A stretch of 64,000 nt of DNA, from NCBI RefSeq assembly GCF_014639075.1, contig NZ_BMFS01000006.1:124001-188000 (forward strand). Direction: 5' to 3'. The position numbers and the translations under genes were made by a program. Under the pieces are notes generated by a model, which saw only the letters and a program-made list of their open reading frames with translations, was not told the DNA's origin and did no database searches. This DNA comes from Glycocaulis albus. GTDB taxonomy: Bacteria > Pseudomonadota > Alphaproteobacteria > Caulobacterales > Maricaulaceae. Below, in pieces: positions 27,350 to 36,166 of this stretch. Positions within the stretch are counted from its first letter, which is position 1. Each line of letters begins with the position of its first letter.

Positions 27350-27365
27350 AGCCCCACTTTATTTG

Positions 27366-27426
27366 TTTTCCCGGCGTAAGCCGGGACCCAGAAAAGCTGG
27401 GCACCGGCTTACGCCGGTGAAACGCG
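27366..27426 (+). repeat. GAAA/TTAC double-hairpin intergenic repeat, copy C
   Basis: CCCGGC-GTAA-GCCGGG, ACCCAG...CTGGG, then CACCGGC-TTAC-GCCGGTG and AAACG, nearly identical in plan to copy A. It fills the 93-base gap between nadA and nadB, so it is transcribed within the operon and would fold in the mRNA. Confidence 0.85.
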
Positions 27427-27442
27427 AATTAGAGGCTTCGAA

Positions 27443-28972
27443 GTGACTCACCCCCTCATCATTATCGGCGCTGGCATAGCGGGTCTGTGGACCGCGCTGC
27501 ATGCCGCCCCGAGCCGGGTGATCCTGCTGACGGGCGCACCTCTGGGGCTGGGCAGTTCCACCGGCTGGGCGCAGGGCGGGGTGGCCGCAGCGCTGGGGGC
27601 TGATGACAGCCCGTCCGTGCATGCGCGCGACACGATTGCCGCCGGGGCAGGGCTGGTTAACGAGGCGGCAGCGCGCCTTCTGGCCGAAGCCGGACCGGCC
27701 GAGATCGAGGCGCTTTATGCGCTGGGCGCGCCGTTCGAGCGCGAGGCGGGTGGCAGCTGGGCGCTGTCCCGGGAGGCCGCCCATTCGCGTGCCCGTGTGG
27801 CACGGGTGAAGGGCGATCAGGCCGGGGCGGGCATACTCGCCGCCCTGATCGAAGCCGCTCAGGCCGCGCCCCATATCGAGATCCGCGAGGGCTGGCGCGC
27901 TTCCGGCCTGATTCCCGATGAAAAAGGCGGGTGTGCAGGCGTGATCGCCGTTGATGTGAGCGGCGCGCGTAATGATCTTCTGGCCAGTGACGTTGTGCTG
28001 GCAACGGGGAGCCTGTGCGGACTCTATGGCGTGACGACCACGCCCGCGTCCAGCCAGGGACAGGCCCTGGCGTGGGCGGCAAGGCTCGGCGCGGTCATTC
28101 AGGACCCGGAATTTGTCCAGTTCCACCCGACGGCCATCGATGTGGGCCGCGATCCGGCACCGCTCGCCACCGAAGCGCTGCGTGGTGAAGGCGCGACGCT
28201 GATCGATGCGAAAGGCCATCGCTTCATGCGCGGTGTGCACGCCGACGCGGAGCTCGCCCCGCGCGATGTGGTGGCCCGCGCTGTCCACCGCCAGGTGAAG
28301 GCGGGGCGCGGCGCCTATCTCGATGCCCGCAAGGCGGTGGGTGAGGAGTTCCCGGAGCGCTTCCCGGCGGTGTTTGCCGCCTGCATGGCGGCTGGCATTG
28401 ATCCGCGCGTAGAGCCCATCCCCGTCGCGCCTGCCGCGCACTATCATATGGGCGGGGTGGCGACCGATAGCAGCGGTTTTACCGGCGTGCCGGGCCTGTG
28501 GGCGGTGGGTGAATGCGCCTCCACCGGCGTGCACGGCGCGAACCGTCTGGCGTCCAACTCTCTGCTGGAAGGGCTGGTCTTCGGGCGGCGGGCGGCAGAG
28601 GCGCTTGCAAACGCGCCGCAGCGCGCGCTGAAGCCCGTTGCGGCCGATCCGGCTCCAGAGCTGCCCGCCGATGCACTGGCGCGCCTACGCACCGCCATGG
28701 CGATGCAGGCAGGGGTGGAGCGTGAAGCGGCGGGGCTTGCCCGCCTGCTTGATCTTATCGACACGCTGGAAGCCGCTCATGGCGAGGCCGATGCGCTGAT
28801 CGCCGCGCGCTTCGTGGCGGCAGGGGCGGTGATGCGCACCGAAAGCCGGGGCGGGCATTTCCGCAGCGATCATCCGATGACGGCAGCGATGGCTGCCCAT
28901 ACCCGCCTGACGCTTGCCGATGCGCGTGCCCTGCATCCGAACGAGTCCCCGCTGGCGGAGCCTGCCGAATGA
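27443..28972 (+). CDS. nadB: L-aspartate oxidase
   Basis: Oxidises L-aspartate to iminoaspartate for NadA. 509 residues with FAD loop 'LIIIGAGIAGLWTALHAA', 'GSSTGWAQGGVAAALGADDS', 'FVQFHPTAIDVGRDP', 'AAHYHMGGVATDSSG', and 'ASTGVHGANRLASNSLLEGLVFG', all typical. GTG start 27443 follows the repeat in the nadA-nadB gap. The stop overlaps the nadC start by four bases. Confidence 0.96.
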   Translation: MTHPLIIIGAGIAGLWTALHAAPSRVILLTGAPLGLGSSTGWAQGGVAAALGADDSPSVHARDTIAAGAGLVNEAAARLLAEAGPAEIEALYALGAPFEREAGGSWALSREAAHSRARVARVKGDQAGAGILAALIEAAQAAPHIEIREGWRASGLIPDEKGGCAGVIAVDVSGARNDLLASDVVLATGSLCGLYGVTTTPASSQGQALAWAARLGAVIQDPEFVQFHPTAIDVGRDPAPLATEALRGEGATLIDAKGHRFMRGVHADAELAPRDVVARAVHRQVKAGRGAYLDARKAVGEEFPERFPAVFAACMAAGIDPRVEPIPVAPAAHYHMGGVATDSSGFTGVPGLWAVGECASTGVHGANRLASNSLLEGLVFGRRAAEALANAPQRALKPVAADPAPELPADALARLRTAMAMQAGVEREAAGLARLLDLIDTLEAAHGEADALIAARFVAAGAVMRTESRGGHFRSDHPMTAAMAAHTRLTLADARALHPNESPLAEPAE

Positions 28973-29802
28973 ACAGCGCCTACTTGCATGACATTGTTGC
29001 CCGCGCGCTGGCAGAGGATCTGGGCGGGCGCGGCGATGTGACGAGCGAAGCGGTGATCCCCGCCCACGCCCATGCCGCGTTCGTTATCGCGGCGCGGGGG
29101 ACAGGCGTGCTGGCCGGGCAGGCGGTAGCGGCTGAGGTCTTCCGCCAGTGCGATCCCGCACTCAAGACCTATTGGCGCGCGAAGGATGGCGACACGCTGG
29201 CCGCAGACGATGTGGTGCTGGCGGTGGAAGGGTCTGTTCGTGCCATCCTGATGGCCGAGCGCACGGCGCTGAACTTCCTCGGGCGCTTGAGCGGCATTGC
29301 CACGCTGACGCGCGAATATGTGGAGGCGGTGACAGGCACGGGCGCGAAAATCGCCCACACACGCAAGACGACGCCGACCCTTCGCGCGCTGGAACTGGCT
29401 GCGGTGCGCGCTGGCGGCGGGGCCAGTCATCGCTTCGGGCTCGATGACGCCATCCTGATCAAGGACAATCACGTGGCCGTCGCAGGCAGTGTCGGTGAGG
29501 CCGTTCGGCGGGCGAAAGCCCATGCCGGGCACATGACCCGCGTGGCGGTCGAGATTGACCGGCTGGGCCAGCTCGATGAAGCGCTGGCAGCAGGCGCCGA
29601 GAGCGTGCTGCTGGATAATTTTTCGCTGGATGACATGAAGGCCGCCGTGAAAGCCGCCAAGGGCAAGGCGATCCTGGAGGCGTCGGGCGGCGTGACCCTC
29701 TCAACCATCCGCGCCATCGCCGAAACCGGCGTTGACGTGATCTCGGTAGGCGCACTCACGCACTCGGCCCCGAATTTCGATTTCGGCATGGATGAGGGGT
29801 AG
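28969..29802 (+). CDS. nadC: nicotinate-nucleotide pyrophosphorylase (carboxylating)
   Basis: Turns quinolinate and PRPP into nicotinate mononucleotide, the last step of the nadABC set. 277 residues with 'RTALNFLGRLSGIATLT', 'KIAHTRKTTPTLRALEL', 'GLDDAILIKDNH' and 'ASGGVTLSTIRAIAETGVDVISVGALTHS'. Translationally coupled to nadB. Confidence 0.97.
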   Translation: MNSAYLHDIVARALAEDLGGRGDVTSEAVIPAHAHAAFVIAARGTGVLAGQAVAAEVFRQCDPALKTYWRAKDGDTLAADDVVLAVEGSVRAILMAERTALNFLGRLSGIATLTREYVEAVTGTGAKIAHTRKTTPTLRALELAAVRAGGGASHRFGLDDAILIKDNHVAVAGSVGEAVRRAKAHAGHMTRVAVEIDRLGQLDEALAAGAESVLLDNFSLDDMKAAVKAAKGKAILEASGGVTLSTIRAIAETGVDVISVGALTHSAPNFDFGMDEG

Positions 29803-29823
29803 TTTTTCTCCCGTCACCCATCA

Positions 29824-29923
29824 TTGTCATGGCCCGGTTTATCCGGGCCACCCATGCCCGAGAGGTTCCGCCGGATCGTGCTTTGCAGGCATGGGTCACC
29901 CGCATGCGCGGGTGATGACAGAC
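29824..29923 (+). repeat. CCATGCC-type long inverted intergenic repeat, copy 2
   Basis: GTCATGGCCCGG-TTTAT-CCGGGCC, then ACCCATGCC, a spacer, GGCATGGGT and CACCCGC-ATGC-GCGGGTG, ending ATGAC. Same design as copy 1 at 2518. It lies between convergent nadC and the class V enzyme gene. Confidence 0.75.
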
Positions 29924-29940
29924 GGAGAGAGACCCAGAAT

Positions 29941-31632
29941 CTACTCCACCGGAAGGGAAAACTGGCGCAAGTGCTCCACCGGCTCAGGCAGTCTGGGCCG
30001 GGCATCCGGGCAGGGTGAGAGGGCGCAAGCGCGCGCCCGTGCTTCGTCCAGCAGGGCGGCAAACAGCGCGCCGCGGTCTTTAGAGCGTTCGCCGCAGAGC
30101 GCCTCGCGTGCATCCATGCGTGCCGCCCCGCGCCAGCTCCACGCGCCGGTGGTCACGTCGAAGCGGTAGAGATCGAGGAATTTCCAGCCCTCAGCCGACA
30201 GAAAGGCGATGGCGTTGATGAGATAGTCAATCTCCGCCTCGTCCATCGCCCAATGCAGGCTGACCCGGCTCCAGCCCGGCCTCAGGCCCGCATGGCCGGA
30301 CAGCACGGCGTCGCGATAGGCCAGTGCCTCATCCTGGTCCAGCCCCAGAAGATCGTGGGCGTACGGCCCGGCGCAGGCACAGCCCGCACGCGCCTGAATG
30401 CCGAACAGATCACTCAAAAGCGTCGTCACGAAGCGCGGGTGCAGCCAGCCGCCGCGCGGATCACGCACGTTGAATGACACGATGGCGAGCCGCCGGGCCG
30501 GGTCTTTCGGCCCGAGAATTTCCACGCCCGGACAGGTCTGCCACGCCGCGAAAGCGCGCTCCAGATAGTCCTGTTCGATTGCGTGCAGGCGCTCCAGTCC
30601 GAGTGCATCGCGCAGCTCCAGCGCCAAAGCGGCGCGCACCAGCTGGGGCAGGCCCGGCGTGCCGGCCTTCTCGCGCGCTTCCACATCGTCCAGGAAGTCA
30701 TGCCCGCCATCCCAGACATAGCGCACCGTGCCGCCCGCGCAGCAGGTGGGGGGCAGGTCATTGCGATAGAGGGCCTTGTTGAACACCAGAACGCCGCACG
30801 ATCCCGGCCCGCCGACAAATTTGTGCGGCGAGAAGGACACCGCATCGATCGCGGCATCGGGGTCATCTGCGGGGTGCATATCGATGGCCGTGTAGGGGGC
30901 CGACGCCGCGCAATCGAGCGCCAGAATGGCGTCATGCGCGTGCAGCAGCTTTGCCAGGCGGCGCACATCTGTGATGATGCCGGTGACGTTGGAGGCCGCC
31001 GAGAACGCGCCTATGCGCGCCCGGCCCCGCCATTGCGGCGCTTTAAGCAGGGTTTCCAGCGCCGCATAGTCTATCCCGCCATCGGGGCAGAGCTTTACCC
31101 GCACCACTTCGGCCATGCTTTCGCGCCAGCTCAGCTCGTTGGAATGGTGCTCGTACGGCCCGACAAACACGACCGGACGCGTGGCCGCCAGATGGGCTTC
31201 CAGAGCCGCTTTGGCTTCTGGCCCCAGAGCGGCGCTGACCGCATCGCCCATGCGGGCAAGGCTGGCGGGCGGGCAGGCAATGCCCAGAATTTCCTGCAGC
31301 TTGTGGATGGCGGCGGTGGCGCCTGTGCCGCAGGGGATGAGGGCGTCGTCTTCAGAGGCGTTCACCGCGCGCCTGATGGTGGCCTCGGCCTGTTTCAGCC
31401 AGGCATTGGAGGCACGGCCGGTGGCGCTGTCTTCGGTATGCGGATTGGCGAGGAGTGCATGGAGCGCATTGATCTGGTCTTCCACCGCGCGGTGCGGGCG
31501 GCCGGAGGCGGTATAGTCTGCATAGACAAGCGTGCGCTCCCCGAACGGCGTGCGGATCATGCCATGCCGGGCGGTCAGCCCTTCGCGCAGCGCGTCCACT
31601 GCCTGAGTGCCGGAAATGTCTGTTGCAGCCAT
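29941..31632 (-). CDS. class V PLP-dependent aminotransferase / cysteine desulfurase-like enzyme
   Basis: 563 residues. The first 430 follow the NifS/SufS-type fold: 'YADYTASGRPHRAVEDQI', 'LIPCGTGATAAIHKLQEI', 'YEHHSNELSWRES', 'LALDCAASAPYTAIDMHP' and the PLP lysine in 'VSFSPHKFVGGPGSCGVL'. A loop 'IQARAGCACAGPYAHDLLG' has two cysteines where desulfurases carry theirs. About 90 extra C-terminal residues are not part of that fold. CAGGAGG lies before the ATG. It is divergent from an Lrp/AsnC gene with a palindrome between, which suggests amino-acid-linked regulation. The substrate is not known. Confidence 0.8.
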   Translation of the reverse strand: MAATDISGTQAVDALREGLTARHGMIRTPFGERTLVYADYTASGRPHRAVEDQINALHALLANPHTEDSATGRASNAWLKQAEATIRRAVNASEDDALIPCGTGATAAIHKLQEILGIACPPASLARMGDAVSAALGPEAKAALEAHLAATRPVVFVGPYEHHSNELSWRESMAEVVRVKLCPDGGIDYAALETLLKAPQWRGRARIGAFSAASNVTGIITDVRRLAKLLHAHDAILALDCAASAPYTAIDMHPADDPDAAIDAVSFSPHKFVGGPGSCGVLVFNKALYRNDLPPTCCAGGTVRYVWDGGHDFLDDVEAREKAGTPGLPQLVRAALALELRDALGLERLHAIEQDYLERAFAAWQTCPGVEILGPKDPARRLAIVSFNVRDPRGGWLHPRFVTTLLSDLFGIQARAGCACAGPYAHDLLGLDQDEALAYRDAVLSGHAGLRPGWSRVSLHWAMDEAEIDYLINAIAFLSAEGWKFLDLYRFDVTTGAWSWRGAARMDAREALCGERSKDRGALFAALLDEARARACALSPCPDARPRLPEPVEHLRQFSLPVE

Positions 31633-31710
31633 GATCCCTCCTGTGGTGGTCAGGAAACCATGCTTTGGGGAGTGGTTTTGACTTATTTCATCGCGTAACA
31701 GCGCGTATAG

Positions 31711-31725
31711 TGGTGATAATCACCA
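31711..31725. promoter_or_regulatory. perfect palindrome TGGTGAT-A-ATCACCA, likely Lrp-family operator
   Basis: A 15-base perfect palindrome lies in the 108-base gap between the divergent class V enzyme and Lrp/AsnC genes, 16 bases before the regulator's ATG. Lrp/AsnC proteins commonly bind such sites beside their own gene and repress both directions. TATAG immediately before it may be part of a promoter. Confidence 0.55.
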
Positions 31726-31740
31726 TGAAAGGGCGCGCTC

Positions 31741-32196
31741 ATGCAGCTTGACGACCACGACCGGAAGATATTGCGCCTTTTGCAGGCCAATGCCGATCAG
31801 ACCGTGCAGGAGCTGGCCGATGCGGTGGGCCTCAGCGCCACGCCGGTCAACCGGCGCATCAAGCGCATGGAGGAGGCGGGGCTGATCCGGGGCCGTGTCG
31901 CGCTGATCGATCAGGAAGGGCTGGGCCTTCGCGCCACGCTTTTCATCTTCGTGAAAACCAGCCGCCATGATGCAGACTGGCTGGAGCGCTTCTCGAAGGG
32001 GGTGGCCCGTCTGCCGGAAGTCATCGAGTTCTACCGGATGAGCGGAGAAGTGGATTACCTCATCAAGATCGCCCTGCCGGAGATCGCCGACTACGACGCC
32101 TTCTATAAAAAGCTCATCGCCATCGCGCCGCTGTCGGATGTCAGCGCCAGTTTTGCCATGGAAGCGATCAAAAACACGACCGAGCTGCCGGTTTGA
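31741..32196 (+). CDS. Lrp/AsnC family transcriptional regulator
   Basis: 151 residues: an N-terminal winged helix-turn-helix ('LDDHDRKILRLLQANADQTVQELADAVGLSATPVNRRIKRME') and a C-terminal RAM ligand-binding domain ('FIFVKTSRHDADWLERF', 'VIEFYRMSGEVDYLIKIALPEI'). Such proteins sense amino acids and form octamers. Its neighbour on the opposite strand is the obvious target. The effector cannot be told from sequence. Confidence 0.94.
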   Translation: MQLDDHDRKILRLLQANADQTVQELADAVGLSATPVNRRIKRMEEAGLIRGRVALIDQEGLGLRATLFIFVKTSRHDADWLERFSKGVARLPEVIEFYRMSGEVDYLIKIALPEIADYDAFYKKLIAIAPLSDVSASFAMEAIKNTTELPV

Positions 32197-32208
32197 GATT
32201 CCTTTTCC

Positions 32209-32313
32209 CCTCGTCCTTCGAGACGTTCGTTTCGCTCACCCTCAGGATGAGGGAAAAGCATCACAAGCCCTCATCCTGAGGGGCTTCGTTAGAAGCCGTC
32301 TCGAAGGACGAGG
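32209..32313. repeat. CCTCGTCCTTCGAGACG nested inverted repeat
   Basis: Outer arms of 17 bases match perfectly (32209-32225 with 32297-32313); inner arms CCTCAGGATGAGG and CCTCATCCTGAGG also pair. A widespread palindromic family in alphaproteobacteria and sphingomonads. It is one of three unrelated elements packed between the Lrp gene and the NrdJ-like gene. Confidence 0.85.
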
Positions 32314-32333
32314 GCGCGCCTTACCCTTCCTCT

Positions 32334-32398
32334 GCGTTTCACCGGCTTGAGGCCGGTGCCCAGTCTTTCTGGACCCCGACTTTCGTCGGGGAAACGCG
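32334..32398 (-). repeat. GAAA/TTAC double-hairpin intergenic repeat, copy D
   Basis: CACCGGC-TTGA-GGCCGGTG, then CCCAG..CTGG and CCCCGAC-TTTC-GTCGGGG, followed by AAACGCG. In inverted orientation to copies A and C. Follows the CCTCGTCC repeat with a 20-base spacer. Confidence 0.8.
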
Positions 32399-32437
32399 AT
32401 GATTCCCGATTGTCTCAAGCGGTACGGCGCATCGGTG

Positions 32438-32560
32438 TCTCCCCCCGCCTGCGGGGGGAGTGCCGCGAAGCGGCGAGGGGGGGTAACTCAAAACAAGCTC
32501 CCCCCTCCGTCAGCTGCGCTGACACCTCCCCCGTTCACGGGGGAGGACAACGCCTCACCG
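32438..32560. repeat. CTCCCCCCGC / GTCAG-CTGCGCTGAC inverted repeat
   Basis: Contains CTCCCCCCGC-CT-GCGGGGGGAG, GCCGC-GAA-GCGGC, GTCAG-CTGC-GCTGAC and CTCCCCC-GTTCAC-GGGGGAG. The four hairpins are separated by short linkers. Third palindromic element in the 375-base gap 32197-32571; no gene is seen in that gap. Confidence 0.8.
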
Positions 32561-32571
32561 CATAGCGCCCC

Positions 32572-35109
32572 TCACCCCTCCGGCAGCGCACCCTGCCAAT
32601 CGCAGGCCTCGCAACTGAGTTCGGTACCCGCTTCAACGAGCGTGAAATGCCCGCATTTGGGGCAGGGTTCGCCCGAATAGACCGGTTCTGGCCGCGTGGC
32701 GGGCGAGGCATCGCCCTTGCGCCCTGATCCGCTGGCGGGTGTGGGGTTGGGTTTGCGCGGTTGGCTGCCCAGCATCACCACATTGTCGGGCAGCTGCCCG
32801 CGCGAAAAGCCCTTGGAGATCAGGCGCGAGGCTTCCTCGCCGGTGATGACCTTCTCATTGGCTACGCCTGTACCAATGCCGCCCGGATCGGATTTGCGCG
32901 CATCGGTCTGGGCCAGGTCCTCGCGGCCCAGATAGGAGACGCCGAGCTCGCGGAAGAGATAGTCCAGGATCGAGGTCGCGTGCTTGATGGAGTCGTTGCC
33001 TTCCACCGGCCCGGCGGGTTCAAAACGCGTGAACACATAGGCATCGACATATTCTTCCAGCGGCACGCCGTATTGCAGGCCGATGGAGATGGAAATGGCG
33101 AAATTGTTCATCAGCGAGCGGAAGGCTGCGCCCTCCTTGTGCATGTCGATAAAAATCTCGCCGAGCTCGCCATCTTCAAACTCGCCGGTGTGCAGATAGA
33201 CCTTGTGGCCACCCACAGTGGACTTCTGGATGTAGCCTTTGCGGCGGTCGGGCAGCTTGCGTCGGCTGGCCGCGCGCTCCACGGGCCGTTCCACCACGCG
33301 CTCGACAATGCGCTCTTCGGTGAAGACCGGGCGTTCGCCCCGGTCGGCGCTGTCAAACTCGATCGTGGCCAGCAGATCGTAGAGCGCCTCGCCTTCGCGG
33401 CGGATGCGGATGGCTTTAAGGCCCTCACGCGCCGCCGACAGGATGAGCGCGGACACATCGTCAATCGTGGCGTGACCGGGCAGGACCAGATCAAGCCCTG
33501 CAGGCGCTTCCAGAGCGCTCTCCAGCGCCGCTGCCATGGCAAGGCGGGCCTCGGGAGTCACGGGCGCCAGCGCCGCTCTAAACGCCTCTGGCAGGGCCTC
33601 ACAGGTGTGCAGCTCGCCCGTGCCATGCACCCAGCGCTCTGCCGCCTCGATTTCCAGCGCGGAGACGCCGAACGCCTCCAGCAGGCGCGTACCGGCCTGC
33701 TCCAGCCGCTCCGGGCTCAGCCCGCAACGCTGGGCGATCTCGTCGCCCACCGTCCAGCGGTTGAAGGCGTGACGCACCGGCGCGCCGTCGGCGATCATCG
33801 TCTCGATGCGGGCCAGGGCGGTATCGTCCAGCCCTGCCTCTTTCAGCGCGCCGAGCCAGGCCGGGTTGAGGCCCGACAGCGTGCCTGCGCCAAAGGCGTG
33901 GGCGAGGGCGGCCTTCGTCGTGTCGGCGTCCAGCCCCGCCAGCAGGGTTTGCGCAAAGCCCCGCGCGGCGGGCGAGTTGCTGGCAAGGCCTGCCGGGTCG
34001 ATCCCGTGTGTGGCGAGCGCCAGATAGCCCGCGATCTCGGCCGGCACGGGCCCGGCGATGACCGGAGCGGCGCTGGCTTTGCGAACGAGGTTCGCCAGCG
34101 CAGCGGCGCGGGCGCGGCCCTCATCGCTGTCATAGGCGAGGTTTTCAAGCGCCAGACATGCGCCAAGGCCCGCCAGCAGCAGGCTGCCTTCGGCCTTGTG
34201 GGCCACCAGCCCCCACAGCGCCGCAGCGTGTTCCAGCGCGGTGTCGTCGCCTGCAAAGGCGGACAGGTCCAGCACGACGGCCGGTTCGGGCAGAACCGCA
34301 TCGTCAAAGCGCAAGGCGGGCTGGCCGTGGGTCCAGATCGTCGCGGCGAGATCACGCAAGAAAGCGCGCGCGCCCTGATCGGTATCGGTCAACAGGTTCG
34401 CGCCAATCTCGATCACCGGATTGACCGGCATGTCGGGCACGAAGCCTGCGCCATCCTCGATCGTGTCCAGCCCCTGGCGGGCTCTTGCAATCGCGCGCTC
34501 GATCATCGCGTCCGGCACACCGTCGCGCCGCGCGGCGCGCACAGAGCGGGCAAGGGCGCGGTTATGCCGCGGGTCAAAGCACTCGCCCTCGCTGCCATCG
34601 CAGTTGATGCAGGCGAGCGCCACCGCCTCCAGCCGGTCGCGCACGATACGCGCGCCGACATCGCTGGCGGCTCCCGCCATGGCGGTGGTGTTGATCATGC
34701 TGATAAGCGCACCTGCTTCGAACGGGCCGCTGGCCAGCGTTTCCAGCGGCATGTCGGCCTCTGCCTCGCCGCGCCACAGGTGCGGGGCCGGGCAGGCTTC
34801 GCGCGCGGCAAGGCTGGCCAGGATTTCTGCCGTCTCGATACTGTCCGGCTTCACGCCCGCCAGAGCGGCCAGCGAGGCGGCGGTGCTTTCCAGCGCCTTG
34901 CGCCCGTCCAGCGTGCCGCCCGAAACATCCGCCCCGGTGAGCAGGCCCAGTGCCGTGACGGCGCTGTCAGGCCAGTCTGCGGGCGCGCTGATCTTCACCG
35001 CATGGGGGGTGAGCGCGTCCGGGTCGGCATTGCCCGCCAGATGCTCGGCAAAGTCCAGCCCCGCCAGCGGATCGGCACCTTCTTTGGTCAGGCGGCGTTG
35101 GATCGTCAT
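32572..35109 (-). CDS. catalytically eroded NrdJ-like (class II ribonucleotide reductase) paralogue with TSCPD domain
   Basis: 845 residues. Segments follow alphaproteobacterial NrdJ in order: 'RRLTKEGADPLAGLDF' (5-20), 'DPRHNRALARSVRAARRDGV' and 'ARQGLDTIE' (179-218), 'AYDSDEGRARAAAL' (325-338), 'FNRWTVGDEIAQRCGLSPER' (449-468), 'LPGHATIDD' (543-551), then the TSCPD region 617-730 with 'GGHKVYLHTGEFEDGELGEI' almost unchanged, and a C-terminal zinc ribbon CPKC..CEAC (816-836). Missing are the radical/substrate blocks (SNPCSE, thiyl Cys, PTGT) and the usual C-terminal redox cysteines; typical NrdJ is about 1200 residues. It should be unable to reduce ribonucleotides and may have a regulatory role. 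An expressed pseudogene is the alternative, but the frame is intact. Confidence 0.8.
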   Translation of the reverse strand: MTIQRRLTKEGADPLAGLDFAEHLAGNADPDALTPHAVKISAPADWPDSAVTALGLLTGADVSGGTLDGRKALESTAASLAALAGVKPDSIETAEILASLAAREACPAPHLWRGEAEADMPLETLASGPFEAGALISMINTTAMAGAASDVGARIVRDRLEAVALACINCDGSEGECFDPRHNRALARSVRAARRDGVPDAMIERAIARARQGLDTIEDGAGFVPDMPVNPVIEIGANLLTDTDQGARAFLRDLAATIWTHGQPALRFDDAVLPEPAVVLDLSAFAGDDTALEHAAALWGLVAHKAEGSLLLAGLGACLALENLAYDSDEGRARAAALANLVRKASAAPVIAGPVPAEIAGYLALATHGIDPAGLASNSPAARGFAQTLLAGLDADTTKAALAHAFGAGTLSGLNPAWLGALKEAGLDDTALARIETMIADGAPVRHAFNRWTVGDEIAQRCGLSPERLEQAGTRLLEAFGVSALEIEAAERWVHGTGELHTCEALPEAFRAALAPVTPEARLAMAAALESALEAPAGLDLVLPGHATIDDVSALILSAAREGLKAIRIRREGEALYDLLATIEFDSADRGERPVFTEERIVERVVERPVERAASRRKLPDRRKGYIQKSTVGGHKVYLHTGEFEDGELGEIFIDMHKEGAAFRSLMNNFAISISIGLQYGVPLEEYVDAYVFTRFEPAGPVEGNDSIKHATSILDYLFRELGVSYLGREDLAQTDARKSDPGGIGTGVANEKVITGEEASRLISKGFSRGQLPDNVVMLGSQPRKPNPTPASGSGRKGDASPATRPEPVYSGEPCPKCGHFTLVEAGTELSCEACDWQGALPEG

Positions 35110-35308
35110 GGCGCGGACACTTCCCTTCTTGCCGCCCTGTGGGCGGCGGGCCTTCTCGCCGCCCCTTGGAATGCATCAGGGCAGCGGACGCGAATCACTC
35201 ATTGCAAATGATACCGCCGCGAGGGCCGGTGAGTCGAAGGATGGGGTGGGTTGTGCACGTCAAGAGGGGTGAGGTAGTTTCAGGGCAGCCTGACAGGAAG
35301 CTCGCCGC

Positions 35309-35662
35309 ATGGAAAACCACCGGATATTCACCACCAGCTTTGCGAGCGTGTATCCCCACTACGTCAACAAGGCGGAGCGCAAGGGCCGCACGAAAGCGGA
35401 GGTTGACCAGATTATCTTCTGGCTCACCGGCTATGACGCGGCGGGGCTGGAGAGTGTGCTGGAAAACAAGACCGATTTTGAGACCTTCTTTGCCAAGGCC
35501 CCGGCGATGAATCCGGCGCGTGAGCTGATCAAGGGCGTGGTCTGCGGCGTGCGCGTAGAGGAGGTGGAGCATCCGCTGATGCGTGAGATCCGCTATCTCG
35601 ACAAGCTGGTGGACGAGCTGGCGCGCGGCAAGGTGATGGAGAAAATCCTGCGCACGGCCTGA
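35309..35662 (+). CDS. DUF2200 protein
   Basis: 117 residues matching the DUF2200 family: '[31 protein letters not shown]' at the N-terminus and '[34 protein letters not shown]' at the C-terminus. Small, soluble, alpha-helical, function unknown. It is followed 89 bases later by the NDUFA12-like gene. Confidence 0.9.
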   Translation: MENHRIFTTSFASVYPHYVNKAERKGRTKAEVDQIIFWLTGYDAAGLESVLENKTDFETFFAKAPAMNPARELIKGVVCGVRVEEVEHPLMREIRYLDKLVDELARGKVMEKILRTA

Positions 35663-35751
35663 GGATGCAGCCCGCCGCACTGGACGCAGACGCGCTTGAT
35701 AGGCATATACCGTCACACCTGATTTGATGTTTCGCGAGGGGCGGACCTGCC

Positions 35752-36159
35752 ATGCTCGACTTCATTGGACGACTGTTTGCCTGGTGGAATGGCGCGACGC
35801 TGGGCGCGCTGTGGACAATTCGCCGTGGCGGCAAGCTCGTCGGCGAGGATGATTACGGCAATCGCTATTATCAGGAACGCAAGAGCGGTTCGGGCGCCGA
35901 TGGCGTGCCGCGCCGCTGGGTGATCTATAACGGCTATGCCGATGCCTCGCGCGTGCCGGCAGACTGGCATGGCTGGCTGCACCACACCTTTGCCGAAGCC
36001 CCCGTCGATGCGCCCCTGCCGCGCCGCGAATGGGAGCTCGATCACAAGCCGAATATGACCGGCACGGTCTATGCCTACCGCCCGGCCGGCTCGCTGGCCG
36101 ATCCACGTCCGCGTGCGCGGTCGACGGCGGATTATGAAAGCTGGAACCCGGAAGGCTAG
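35752..36159 (+). CDS. NDUFA12-family NADH:ubiquinone oxidoreductase accessory subunit
   Basis: 135 residues with 'GALWTIRRGGKLVGEDDYGNRYYQ' and 'RRWVIYNGYADASRVPADWHGWLHH', diagnostic for the B17.2/NDUFA12 family. In alphaproteobacteria, as in mitochondria, this small subunit sits on the peripheral arm of complex I. The following genes (MlaD-like and DUF2155) are commonly linked to it. Confidence 0.94.
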   Translation: MLDFIGRLFAWWNGATLGALWTIRRGGKLVGEDDYGNRYYQERKSGSGADGVPRRWVIYNGYADASRVPADWHGWLHHTFAEAPVDAPLPRREWELDHKPNMTGTVYAYRPAGSLADPRPRARSTADYESWNPEG

Positions 36160-36166
36160 GTAAACC

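Noticed and set aside
35186-35215. Possible Fur-like site TCATTGCAAATGATACC upstream of the NrdJ-like gene
   Set aside because: Only half of a dyad is seen and nearby genes have no iron role.
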